Assembly: GCA_947447895.1 (NCBI GenBank)
Contig: CANFLM010000021.1
Span: forward strand, 1-36,715
Direction: 5' to 3'
Origin: Hyphomicrobiales bacterium
GTDB taxonomy: Bacteria; Pseudomonadota; Alphaproteobacteria; Rhizobiales; Beijerinckiaceae
Length of the DNA: 36,715 nucleotides
This document shows, in pieces, positions 7,931 through 15,704 of the stretch. Positions within the stretch are counted from its first letter, which is position 1. Every line of letters starts with the position of its first letter. The notes beneath the pieces were generated by a model, which was not told where the DNA came from, made no database searches, and saw only the letters and a list, made by a program, of their open reading frames with translations. The position numbers and the translations under genes are program-made.

Positions 7931-9490
7931 TCAGGGCGTGATGCTCACATTCCAGAACGCTGGCCATGGCATCGGCGCATAGCCTTTCATCTTGTTCGAC
8001 ACCCCCGAAAGGGCCGCGAAATTGCCGACGCGGATATAGGGCACCTCGTCATAGACCGTCTGCTGCACCTTGGCCCACAAGGCACCGCGCTTTGCCGCAT
8101 CTGGCTCGGAGTTGAAGGCCGCCAGGGCCGCATCCTTGGCCGGCGACTTCCAGCCACCGGGAGCGCCGTCACCCAATTGCGGGGGCGACAGCATCGGCTC
8201 CGGCAGGAAGGCGGAATGGGTCACATAGACATCCCAGACAGCCGGATCGGCGCGGCGCTGCACCAAGGTGGCCCAATCGACCACATCCAGTGTCACGGCA
8301 AAGCCCGCCGCCTTCAGCTGCTCGGCCATCACCAGAGCCATGCGGTGGTGGTAGTCATATTGCTTGGAATTGAGGATGCGGATCGGCGTGCCGTCATATT
8401 TGGCTTCGGCCAACAACTTTTTGGCCCCTGCCGCATCACCCTTGTTGTACTGGCCCTTGCCAGCCTCGGAATAGAACGGCGAGCCCTTGGGGAAATGCTC
8501 GGCACTGACGGCAAAGAATTTCGGATCGCCGAAACCGGCCATCAGGATTTCCTCGTCATTCAAAGCCATCTGGAAGGCCTGGCGGATTTTGACATCCTTC
8601 ATCGGCCCCTGCACCGTATTGGTGGGGAAATAGGGGAAGCCGTAAGGCATGGTCAGCACGGGGCTGACATTGCTGGCCGCCGATACCTTCTTGTTGCTTT
8701 CGACAGGCAGCTGGTCGGCGAAGTGGTACTGACCGGCAATCACGCCTTCGGTGCGGGTGTTGGCATTGGGCACCGGAATGAACCGCAATTCATCCACCTT
8801 GGCTTCGCGCTTGCCCGCATAGCCGCTGGGCGCTTCCGAGCGCGCATTGTAGCCGTCATGCTTCACGAGAACGACGAACTGGTCGGGCTTTCGCTCGCGG
8901 AATTTATAGGGACCGGTCCCGACAAATTCGACCAGCGGGGTGGCAATCGATTCCTTGGCCATGATCCCGGCAAAGCCCGACGGCAGTGCCAGATGCGCCA
9001 GCAAAGCCGGCTGGACATCGGACAGGCTGATCTCGATGCTATTGGCACCCTTGGCGACAATACCGGTGATGCTCTTGCCCAGGGCCTTGCCACGCGGGGT
9101 CATCTCGACCCACCGCTTCAGCGAGGCAACGACATCGTCGGCATCCAGATCACGGCCATTGTGCAGTTTCACGCCCTTGCGGATCTCGATGCTGTAGTTT
9201 TTGCCATCGGCGCTGATTTTGGGCATGTCGACTGCCAGCATCGGCTTGACGACCCATTTGTCATCGAATGTATAAAGCGGCTCATAGACATGCTGCATGA
9301 TGATGGACACCAGATCAGCGGTCGACGCCATCGGGTCGAGTGATTGCGGCTCGCCGATCATCGCCAGATTGGCACTGGTCTGCGCCAAGGCGGGCAGAGG
9401 GGCGGACAGGCTTGCCAGCGCGGCAAGTCCCGCAGCGCCCAGCACATGCCTGCGGTTCAAAACATCCAATAGTGAAAACGACTTTGACAT
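7931..9490 (-). CDS. ABC transporter substrate-binding protein, family 5 (peptide/nickel/oligosaccharide type)
   Basis: Periplasmic solute-binding protein of 519 residues and first gene of the transporter operon. The N-terminus has a twin-arginine-like signal (NRRHVLGAAGLAALASL, ending near PALAQ), suggesting Tat export. The mature part has the SBP_bac_5 hallmarks: EPQSLDPMAST, MQHVYEPLYTFDDKW, the DGKNYSIEIRKGVKLHNGRDLDADDVV block at about 95-125, and a C-terminal lobe ending AFWNVSITP. Members bind di/oligopeptides, nickel, opines, glutathione, muropeptides or chito-oligosaccharides; sequence inspection cannot choose among these. The neighbouring catabolic genes favour an amino-sugar-derived ligand. 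The promoter region is shared with the divergent amidohydrolase operon. Confidence 0.9.
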   Translation of the reverse strand: MSKSFSLLDVLNRRHVLGAAGLAALASLSAPLPALAQTSANLAMIGEPQSLDPMASTADLVSIIMQHVYEPLYTFDDKWVVKPMLAVDMPKISADGKNYSIEIRKGVKLHNGRDLDADDVVASLKRWVEMTPRGKALGKSITGIVAKGANSIEISLSDVQPALLAHLALPSGFAGIMAKESIATPLVEFVGTGPYKFRERKPDQFVVLVKHDGYNARSEAPSGYAGKREAKVDELRFIPVPNANTRTEGVIAGQYHFADQLPVESNKKVSAASNVSPVLTMPYGFPYFPTNTVQGPMKDVKIRQAFQMALNDEEILMAGFGDPKFFAVSAEHFPKGSPFYSEAGKGQYNKGDAAGAKKLLAEAKYDGTPIRILNSKQYDYHHRMALVMAEQLKAAGFAVTLDVVDWATLVQRRADPAVWDVYVTHSAFLPEPMLSPPQLGDGAPGGWKSPAKDAALAAFNSEPDAAKRGALWAKVQQTVYDEVPYIRVGNFAALSGVSNKMKGYAPMPWPAFWNVSITP

Positions 9491-9541
9491 TCAAATTCCC
9501 CCCTTGATTTTGCACCGTGATGCAATGGTGACTTATATGAA

Positions 9542-9571
9542 AATTTATTAAGACATCGGATCCGCTGTCAA
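9542..9571 (-). promoter_or_regulatory. Candidate promoter of the ABC transporter operon
   Basis: On the minus strand a perfect -35 TTGACA (9571-9566) is followed after 18 bases by TAAATT (9547-9542, four of six matches to TATAAT). It lies about 50 bases upstream of the binding-protein ATG. The -35 is strong and the -10 weak, which would fit a regulated promoter. Confidence 0.4.
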
Positions 9572-9620
9572 TGCGAATTTTGGCAATTATCGTCATATTG
9601 CAGCGCAAAAATCAGCACTA

Positions 9621-9648
9621 TTGACCAGTGCATGTTTTTTTATGTAAT
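9621..9648 (+). promoter_or_regulatory. Candidate promoter of the deacetylase-RidA-PLP-aldolase-kinase operon
   Basis: TTGACC (9621-9626), a 16-base spacer and TGTAAT (9643-9648) each match the sigma-70 consensus at five of six positions. It faces away from the transporter promoter about 50 bases away. The -10 runs into an AT-rich stretch (TGTAATTTTTTTCCAT, 9643-9658) of the kind bound by RpiR-family regulators, making this the most likely place for the operator of the RpiR protein at 3048-4019. Confidence 0.5.
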
Positions 9649-9711
9649 TTTTTTCCATATGAAGCACAATCTGCTCGACGGGCCGGGCACAGTATGGGGA
9701 GTTTGAGGCGC

Positions 9712-10845
9712 ATGGTATTTGATCTTGTTCTGACAGGCGGTCGGGTGATCGACCCGTCCCAATCGATTGACCGTGTGACCGATGTGGCCTTTCAGAGCGG
9801 CAAGGTGGTGGCTGTCGGCGACGGACTGGCCGCGCAAGCCGCCACGGTCGAACATGTGGAAGGCAAGATTGTCACACCCGGCCTGATTGACCTGCACACC
9901 CACACCTATTGGGGCGGCACCTCGCTGGGGGTCGATCCGGTCATTCTCGGCAAAGGCGGATGCACCACGGTGGTGGATACCGGATCGGCAGGCCCAGGGA
10001 ACTATCCGGGCTTTCTCGAACATGTGATCAAGCCCTCGCCCATCCGGATCATTGCCTATCTGAATGTCTCGTTTGCGGGCATTTACGGCTTCTCCAAACG
10101 GATCATGGTGGGTGAAAGCGGCGATTTACGGCTGATGGCGCCGCTCGACACCGTCGATGTCGCCCTGGCCCATCGCGATACGCTCGCCGGCATCAAGGTG
10201 CGGGTCGGCTTCCATGCCTCGGGCAATTCCGGCCTCGTGCCGCTCGACATTGCCAGACAGGTGGCCGACGAGGTCGGTATGCCTTTGATGGTGCACATCG
10301 ATTATCCGCCGCCCACCCTGCCGGATGTGCTGGCCCGGCTGCGCAAGGGCGACATCCTGACCCATTGCTTCCGCCCCTTCCCCAACTCTCCCGCCACCGC
10401 TGCAGGCGGCGTGATTCCGGAAGTGTTGGACGCGCGCCAGCGCGGGGTGATTTTCGACATCGGACACGGCATGGGGTCGTTCTCCTTCGCCACGGCCCGC
10501 ACCATGCTGAAGAACAATTTCATGCCCGACTGCATCTCCTCCGATGTGCATGCCCTGTGCATCGACGGACCGGCCTATGACCTGTTGACCACCATGTCGA
10601 AATTCATCGAACTCGGCATGCCGCTGGTCGAAGTGATCCGCTCGGCCACCCAAAATGCCGCCCATGCCCTGAACCGTCCCGATCTCGGCACCTTCAAGGC
10701 AGGCAGTGCGGGCGATGCCACGGTCATTGACTGGCGCGAGGGCTCATTCGACTATGTCGACTCGACAGGCGAGCAACTGGCTGGCAAAACCCGTCTGCTG
10801 GCCTCCCATGTCATCGTCAACGGGGCCTTGTGGCACAAAGCGTAA
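9712..10845 (+). CDS. Amidohydrolase/deacetylase family metallohydrolase (EF_0837/AHA_3915-like)
   Basis: A predicted TIM-barrel amidohydrolase of 377 residues. From ATG 9712 it begins MVFDLVLTGGRVIDP, as in dihydroorotase-like deacetylases; GGGGAG lies about ten bases upstream, so I prefer this start to the upstream frame opening at 9628. Metal-site motifs: HTH (H62, H64) in LIDLHTHTYWG, the probable carboxylated Lys in GIKVRVG, then MVHIDYPP, ILTHCF and the catalytic Asp in SSDVHAL. Relatives deacetylate N-acyl-D-amino acids or related amides and sit beside KDPG-type aldolase genes. Here it leads the operon, so it probably removes an acetyl (acyl) group from an amino sugar acid before the PLP enzyme acts. 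The fold is well supported; the substrate is inferred. Confidence 0.87.
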   Translation: MVFDLVLTGGRVIDPSQSIDRVTDVAFQSGKVVAVGDGLAAQAATVEHVEGKIVTPGLIDLHTHTYWGGTSLGVDPVILGKGGCTTVVDTGSAGPGNYPGFLEHVIKPSPIRIIAYLNVSFAGIYGFSKRIMVGESGDLRLMAPLDTVDVALAHRDTLAGIKVRVGFHASGNSGLVPLDIARQVADEVGMPLMVHIDYPPPTLPDVLARLRKGDILTHCFRPFPNSPATAAGGVIPEVLDARQRGVIFDIGHGMGSFSFATARTMLKNNFMPDCISSDVHALCIDGPAYDLLTTMSKFIELGMPLVEVIRSATQNAAHALNRPDLGTFKAGSAGDATVIDWREGSFDYVDSTGEQLAGKTRLLASHVIVNGALWHKA

Positions 10846-10856
10846 GGACAACAATC

Positions 10857-11318
10857 ATGACACCCGAACAACGTCTGGAAGCCCTTGGCCTGACCTTGCC
10901 TGACATGCCGATACCGGTGGCCAATTATGTGCCTTACCGCTGGGCGGGCAATCTGCTCTATCTGTCGGGCCAGGGTCCGAAGCGAACGGACGGCACCTAC
11001 CGGGTCGGCCGGCTGGGCCGCGACATCACCATCGAGGAAGCCTATCAGGAAGCGCGTCTGACCGGTCTCAATCTGCTGGCCGCCACAAAAGCCGCCGTGG
11101 GTGATCTGTCCCGCGTCGAAGCGGTGGTGAAGCTCTTGGGCATGGTCAATGCGGAACCGGATTTTTCCGACCATCCGAAAGTGATTAACGGCTGCTCCGA
11201 CCTGTTTGTCGACGTGTTGGGTGAAGCCGGTCGCCATGCCCGTTCGGCTGTCGGCATGGGCTCGCTGCCCAACCGCATGTCGGTCGAAATCGAAGCCATC
11301 CTGCTGATCCGCAACTGA
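10857..11318 (+). CDS. RidA family protein (enamine/imine deaminase)
   Basis: A 153-residue YjgF/YER057c/UK114 protein, starting at ATG 10857 after TAAGGA. The conserved core LLYLSGQGP and the C-terminal GRHARSAVGMGSLPNRMSVEIEAILL contain the Arg and the Glu that in active RidA proteins hydrolyse enamines/imines released by PLP dehydratases. The gene lies 11 bases after the amidohydrolase and 26 bases before a PLP lyase, so it most likely finishes the deamination started by that enzyme. It belongs to the subgroup with the YxPYRxAGNLLYLSG N-terminus rather than the short housekeeping RidA. Confidence 0.88.
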   Translation: MTPEQRLEALGLTLPDMPIPVANYVPYRWAGNLLYLSGQGPKRTDGTYRVGRLGRDITIEEAYQEARLTGLNLLAATKAAVGDLSRVEAVVKLLGMVNAEPDFSDHPKVINGCSDLFVDVLGEAGRHARSAVGMGSLPNRMSVEIEAILLIRN

Positions 11319-11344
11319 TCCACATATCCGAAGGAGGCACCCCG

Positions 11345-12430
11345 ATGGGCCTGTCACAGCTGAAAGCGCAGATCGCGCGCGACTATGGCACTCCCGCCAT
11401 GGTGATCGACCTCAACGTGGTTGAAAACAATATCGCCCGCGTCCAGGCCATGTGTGATGCGGTCGGCGTGGCCAACCGCCCGCACATCAAAACCCATAAA
11501 AGCCCGATCATTGCCAAAATGCAGATCGAGGCGGGTGCCAAAGGCATCACCTGCCAGAAGATCGGCGAGGCCGAGGTGATGGCGGATGCCGGCATCGACG
11601 ATATTTTTATCAGCTACAATCTGCTGGGAGAACAAAAGATCGGCCGTCTTGGCCAGCTGCTCAAGCGTGTCAAAATGCGGGTGGCTTGCGACAACCAAAC
11701 GGTTCTTGATGGCCTGCCCGAAGCGGGCATCATCGCCGGACGCCCGCTCGAGGTGATGGTGGAATGCGATACGGGCCGCAAGCGCGCCGGTGTCGAAACC
11801 CCGCAAGAGGCCATTGATCTGGCCAAACAGATAGCGGCCAACAAGCATCTGAGCTTTGCCGGACTGATGATGTATCCGCCCGAAAGCAAAATGACCGAAA
11901 CGGAAGATTTCATCGCCACCGTGCGCGCCGGCTTGCGCGAAGCAGGCATCGAGATCAACGAAGTCTCGTCGGGCGGCACGCCCAATCTGGTCAATCTGGG
12001 CAAGATCAAAGCGGCGACCGAACACCGCGCGGGCACCTGCATTTTCAATGACCGGATGATGATGCGCAACGGTCACGCCAGCCTCGCTGATTGCGCGCTC
12101 AACGTCTATGCCACCGTGGTCTCACGCGCCGGTGCCGAGCGCGGCATTCTCGATTCGGGATCGAAAACCCTGACCGCCGACACCGGCGGCGGGCTGGACG
12201 GCTTCGGCCTGATCCTCGAACATCCGCAGGCCCGCATCGCACAGTTTGCCGAAGAGCATGGCTTTCTCGATCTGTCGGCCTGCAATGACCGTCCGGTGGT
12301 GGGCGATGTCGTGCGCATCATCCCCAACCATGTCTGCGTTGTGGTCAATATGGTGGATCGTCTGGTGGTGGTGCGCGGGCATGAATTGATCGGTGACTGG
12401 CCGGTAGCGGCGCGCGGCCGCATCGTCTAA
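11345..12430 (+). CDS. D-threonine aldolase/D-serine dehydratase-fold PLP enzyme, probable amino sugar acid dehydratase
   Basis: A fold-type III PLP enzyme of 361 residues with an alanine racemase-like N-terminal barrel and a C-terminal D-Ser-dehydratase-like domain. The PLP lysine is K49 in RPHIKTHKS. A His-x-Cys pair (H329, C331 in PNHVC) near the C-terminus matches the metal ligands described for eukaryotic-type D-serine dehydratase. An AAGGAGG SD precedes ATG 11345. The family includes D-threonine aldolases, D-serine dehydratases and 3-hydroxyaspartate dehydratases. Next to RidA and a KDPG-type aldolase, the best reading is alpha,beta-elimination of a 2-amino-3-hydroxy sugar acid (for example D-glucosaminate) to a 2-keto-3-deoxy acid plus ammonia. 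True D-threonine aldolase activity cannot be excluded. Confidence 0.85.
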   Translation: MGLSQLKAQIARDYGTPAMVIDLNVVENNIARVQAMCDAVGVANRPHIKTHKSPIIAKMQIEAGAKGITCQKIGEAEVMADAGIDDIFISYNLLGEQKIGRLGQLLKRVKMRVACDNQTVLDGLPEAGIIAGRPLEVMVECDTGRKRAGVETPQEAIDLAKQIAANKHLSFAGLMMYPPESKMTETEDFIATVRAGLREAGIEINEVSSGGTPNLVNLGKIKAATEHRAGTCIFNDRMMMRNGHASLADCALNVYATVVSRAGAERGILDSGSKTLTADTGGGLDGFGLILEHPQARIAQFAEEHGFLDLSACNDRPVVGDVVRIIPNHVCVVVNMVDRLVVVRGHELIGDWPVAARGRIV

Positions 12431-12439
12431 TCTGCCGCA

Positions 12440-13093
12440 ATGAGCACACACCAAGCCAACCGGCTGGCCTTCGACCAGCATTTCGAGCGTTGCCCGCTGA
12501 TTGCGATCTTGCGCGGCATTACCCCGTCCGAAGTGGTCGCGGTCGGCGAAGCCCTTGTGGCAGCCGGGATCACGCTGATCGAGGTGCCGTTGAATTCGCC
12601 CGATCCGCTGGAGAGTATTGCCCTGATGGCGCGCCATTTCGAAGGACGCGCGATGATCGGGGCGGGCACGGTTCTGAGCGTGCAGGATGTCAAGGAGGTG
12701 CAAGCCCATGGCGGCACGCTGATCGTATCGCCCAACTGCAATGCAAGCGTGATTGCTCAGACCAAACAAATGGGGCTGGTATCGGCGCCCGGCGTGTTCA
12801 CCGCTTCCGAGGCCTTTGTCGCGCATGAGACAGGCGCCGATCTCGCCAAACTGTTTCCCGGCGAATTGATGTCGCCTGCCGGCATCCGCGCGCTGTCGGC
12901 GGTGCTGCCCAAATCCCTGCGGCTGCTGCTGGTCGGCGGTGTCGGGCTCGAGACAGCCGAACACTATCGCGAGACGCCGCTGGCAGGCATGGGCATCGGC
13001 TCGTCCCTCTACAAACCCGGCGTCAGCGCCGGGGAAGTGGGCAAGCGCGCAAGCCACTTTGTCGAGAGCTGGCGCAAAGTGCATCCACGGTAA
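12440..13093 (+). CDS. 2-dehydro-3-deoxy-6-phospho(gluc/galact)onate aldolase, DgoA/Eda type
   Basis: A class I aldolase of 217 residues cleaving a 2-keto-3-deoxy-6-phospho sugar acid to pyruvate and glyceraldehyde 3-phosphate. [12 protein letters not shown] (18-29), the catalytic Glu in IEVPLNSP (E48), GAGTVL (74-79) and the Schiff-base Lys in AKLFPGE (K137) are all in place. The pattern is closer to DgoA (KDPGal aldolase) than to Eda, but stereochemical preference cannot be read from sequence. It starts nine bases after the PLP enzyme gene and ends ten bases before the kinase gene. It would take the phosphorylated product of the pathway proposed here. Confidence 0.9.
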   Translation: MSTHQANRLAFDQHFERCPLIAILRGITPSEVVAVGEALVAAGITLIEVPLNSPDPLESIALMARHFEGRAMIGAGTVLSVQDVKEVQAHGGTLIVSPNCNASVIAQTKQMGLVSAPGVFTASEAFVAHETGADLAKLFPGELMSPAGIRALSAVLPKSLRLLLVGGVGLETAEHYRETPLAGMGIGSSLYKPGVSAGEVGKRASHFVESWRKVHPR

Positions 13094-13103
13094 AGGGCTG
13101 GGT

Positions 13104-14012
13104 ATGATCACCGTCTTCGGTTCCATCAATGTCGATTTTGTGACCCGCGTTGCCCATATTGCCCAAGCGGGCGAAACCGTGCTGGGTCCCGATTATCAGG
13201 TCTTTGCAGGCGGGAAAGGCGGCAACCAGGCTTTGGCTGCCGTGCGCGCCGGCGCGCCGACAAGGATGGTGGGGGCTGTCGGCCGCGATCCTTTTGCGGA
13301 ACTCGGCCTGCAACCGCTTGAACAGGCCGGCGTCGACCTGTCCTGCATCCAGCGCGTCGATGCACCGACAGGGGCGGCCTTTATTGCGGTCAGTGATGCG
13401 GGCGAGAACGCGATTACAGTGGCCTCCGGTGCCAATAGGCTGGCCACAGCCGATGCGCTGTCGGGCCTTACGCTCTCGCCATCTGATCTTGTCCTCTTGC
13501 AGCGCGAACTGCCCGATGCGCAAACCCTTGCTGCCGCCCGCTGGGCCAGGCAGCAGGGCGCGCGGGTGATCCTCAACATCGCGCCCGCCGGACAGCTGGA
13601 CCCCGCTTTGCTGACCTTTATTGACGTGCTGATCGCCAATGAGGGCGAGATCCTGTCGCTGGCCGAACAATTCGGCATGACAGTCACCAGCCCCGACGAC
13701 ATCGCCAGGCAGATGGACCGGGACCACGCCATCACCACTGTTGTGACGATGGGAGAACAGGGCGTGGTGGCCTGGTCGGACGGTGTCCGTCGGCAGATCG
13801 ACGCGCTGCCGATCGAGGTGGTCGACACAACGGCGGCGGGCGATTCCTTTTGCGGGGCCTTTGCAGCCGCCCTGCATCGCGGCTTCGGACTGACGGGCGC
13901 ATTGCAACGCGGCGTGGCGGCAGGCAGTCTCGCCTGCACGCAACTGGGGGCACAAAGCTCGATCCCCTTACTGGCTGCCATCGAGACAGCGCTGGACGGC
14001 CAATTCGCCTGA
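13104..14012 (+). CDS. PfkB/ribokinase family sugar (acid) kinase
   Basis: A 302-residue PfkB-family kinase starting at ATG 13104, the first residue of the typical ITVFGSINVDFV strand. The substrate-binding GGKGGNQA motif and the C-terminal anion-hole/catalytic motif DTTAAGDSFCGAFAAAL (DTTAAGD in place of the common DTTGAGD) are intact. It resembles ribokinase more than classical KdgK. In this operon, directly after the KDPG-type aldolase, it most plausibly phosphorylates the 2-keto-3-deoxy acid at C6. It is the last gene of the plus-strand operon and ends 12 bases from the stop of the convergent phosphatase gene, leaving no room for a separate terminator. Confidence 0.88.
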   Translation: MITVFGSINVDFVTRVAHIAQAGETVLGPDYQVFAGGKGGNQALAAVRAGAPTRMVGAVGRDPFAELGLQPLEQAGVDLSCIQRVDAPTGAAFIAVSDAGENAITVASGANRLATADALSGLTLSPSDLVLLQRELPDAQTLAAARWARQQGARVILNIAPAGQLDPALLTFIDVLIANEGEILSLAEQFGMTVTSPDDIARQMDRDHAITTVVTMGEQGVVAWSDGVRRQIDALPIEVVDTTAAGDSFCGAFAAALHRGFGLTGALQRGVAAGSLACTQLGAQSSIPLLAAIETALDGQFA

Positions 14013-14024
14013 CCTGAAAACGGA

Positions 14025-14576
14025 TTACGAGACCGGCAGCAGCGGCTGATAAACGGCCTGTTCCTGCGCCTCGGTTTCGATGGTGCCCGGACGCGCCTGA
14101 CGCACCGCGGCAATGGCCTTTTGCGGGGTGAGGCCGGAGGTCACCAGCAATTGGGCGGCAAAGGTCCCGGTGCGGCCCAAGCCTGCCGCGCAATGCACCA
14201 CTGCCACGCCGTCATTGCGCAAGTCACGCAACAGGTCTGGCACTTCCAAGGCCATACGCTGGCGCGTCACGCTTCCTGCCACTGCCATATCGGCAACAGG
14301 CCAATGATGCCAGATCAGGCCATGCGTTGCGACACGATGGGGCAGATCCTCGACACCATAGAGGGCAAATTCGCTTTCCTCGATCAGCGTGACCAGATGC
14401 GAAGCCCCGAAAGCCTTGATCGCCTGCAGATCCTCATCGAGATTGCGGGCCCAGAGGCGGCTATGGCTATCCCAGCCACAGCGTCCCGGACAATGCACCA
14501 AGCCCAGTCTGCCTCCCTTGGGCAGAGCTATCGTGTCAATCTGCAAGGCACCATTGACGGATAGATCGTCAGACAT
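14025..14576 (-). CDS. Tyrosine/dual-specificity protein phosphatase-like protein
   Basis: A 183-residue protein with the cysteine-phosphatase P-loop HCAAGLGRTGTF: catalytic C129 and R135 (CX5R), with a candidate general-acid Asp at D96 in WPVADMA. The fold resembles the CDKN3/KAP-type and bacterial atypical dual-specificity phosphatases. It is the second gene of a minus-strand pair with the lactonase at 14610-15497 (33-base gap). A protein phosphatase in a sugar-acid operon is unusual; some CX5R enzymes act on sugars or inositol phosphates instead of proteins, so a small-molecule substrate is possible. The motif call is firm; the role is unknown. Confidence 0.85.
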   Translation of the reverse strand: MSDDLSVNGALQIDTIALPKGGRLGLVHCPGRCGWDSHSRLWARNLDEDLQAIKAFGASHLVTLIEESEFALYGVEDLPHRVATHGLIWHHWPVADMAVAGSVTRQRMALEVPDLLRDLRNDGVAVVHCAAGLGRTGTFAAQLLVTSGLTPQKAIAAVRQARPGTIETEAQEQAVYQPLLPVS

Positions 14577-14609
14577 GTGAACGCGTTACTCCACTTGAAT
14601 TCGGGCGGA

Positions 14610-15497
14610 TCAGGCCAGCGGCTCGCCGAAGCGCGCAACGGGCGCACCGGGCACATCAACCTCGAAGGACACAATCGTGCCTGCATAATCATGACCGTCG
14701 ACCTGTTTGGCCAACGAAGTCACATACAGGGTTTTCATGTCTGGCCCGGCAAAGCAGGGCATGGTCGGGGCCGGAAACGGCAGCATGACCTTGCGGTCCA
14801 GCGTGCCATCGGGGGCAATCCGGTTCAGGCAGCCCGCGGTCACGCCCGCCGCCCAATAATAGCCCTCGGCATCGCAAGCCGCGCCGTCGGGGCGCCCTTC
14901 GGCCTCGGGCAGCATCCGCAGGATACGCTGGCGCGAGAGATCACCGGTCTTCACATCGAAATCGAATGCTTGCGCATAGGGACCACGGCTGTCGGCATGG
15001 TACATCGTGCGGTGGTCGGGCGACCAGGCCAGACCATTCGAGATGATCAGCCCATCCACCATCTTGTCGCAGCGTCCATCGGTGTCGATGCGGTACAGTG
15101 CAGCCACCGCCTCCTTGGTCGGGCGGTCATCCATCGAGCCAACCCAGAAGCGTCCGTCGGGACCGACCTTGCCGTCGTTCAGGCGATTGGTCGGACGGTC
15201 CGGCTCGGGGCGGACCAGCAACGACAACGCCTCTGTCGCCGGATCGAACCAATAAACCCCGTCGCGCAGCGCAACCACCATGCGGCCATCCCTGGCCAGA
15301 CCGAAACTGCCGATATCGCTCGGCATGGCCCATTCGCGCAGGGCCTTGCTCGCCAGATCAAGCCGGTAGAGTTTGGGGGCCAGAATATCGACAAAATACA
15401 GCGCATTTTCTGCAGCCGACCAGCACGGACCTTCACCGAGTTTGAGCGGTGTGTCGATGACAGTGGTCAACTCGGGGTGATCGATACGCAACAGCAT
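14610..15497 (-). CDS. SMP-30/gluconolactonase/LRE family lactonase
   Basis: A six-bladed beta-propeller sugar lactonase of about 295 residues. Metal-ligand motifs are the Glu in LGEGPCW near the N-terminus, the Asn in NRLNDGKVGPDGRFWVG, the SNGLAWSPD block and the Asp in RPDGAACDAEG. The start is uncertain. ATG 15497 follows a strong GGAGGA by zero bases, too close; TTG 15491, two codons downstream, has ideal spacing from the same SD; ATG 15524 is a further option. Family enzymes open sugar-1,4/1,5-lactones. Here the expected role is hydrolysis of an aldonolactone, such as an N-acetylglucosamino-lactone, feeding the deacetylase at 9712-10845. Confidence 0.87.
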   Translation of the reverse strand: MLLRIDHPELTTVIDTPLKLGEGPCWSAAENALYFVDILAPKLYRLDLASKALREWAMPSDIGSFGLARDGRMVVALRDGVYWFDPATEALSLLVRPEPDRPTNRLNDGKVGPDGRFWVGSMDDRPTKEAVAALYRIDTDGRCDKMVDGLIISNGLAWSPDHRTMYHADSRGPYAQAFDFDVKTGDLSRQRILRMLPEAEGRPDGAACDAEGYYWAAGVTAGCLNRIAPDGTLDRKVMLPFPAPTMPCFAGPDMKTLYVTSLAKQVDGHDYAGTIVSFEVDVPGAPVARFGEPLA

Positions 15498-15565
15498 TCC
15501 TCCGTTATTACAGCAGCCGATCATGCCAGTCCCGGCTGGCAGACGCAAGACGCCCCGGCAAGCAT

Positions 15566-15580
15566 ACCCATCCTATGGGT
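15566..15580. promoter_or_regulatory. Inverted repeat in the divergent lactonase/AnmK promoter region
   Basis: ACCCAT-CCT-ATGGGT is a perfect 6-bp inverted repeat with a 3-base centre in the 207-bp gap between the divergent lactonase and AnmK genes. Just beyond it GGGTCTT occurs twice (15577-15583 and 15590-15596). This fits an operator serving both genes, although it does not resemble the AT-rich element at 9643-9658. Confidence 0.35.
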
Positions 15581-15704
15581 CTTTCCGAAGGGTCTTATCG
15601 ATGGGACGGGGTAATAGGACGGGACGTTGGGCTACGACATAGAAATTGCACGGCCTCGCGCAGTGGTTTATCGCTAGGGTAGACAAAAGGATCTGTAAAT
15701 TCGC

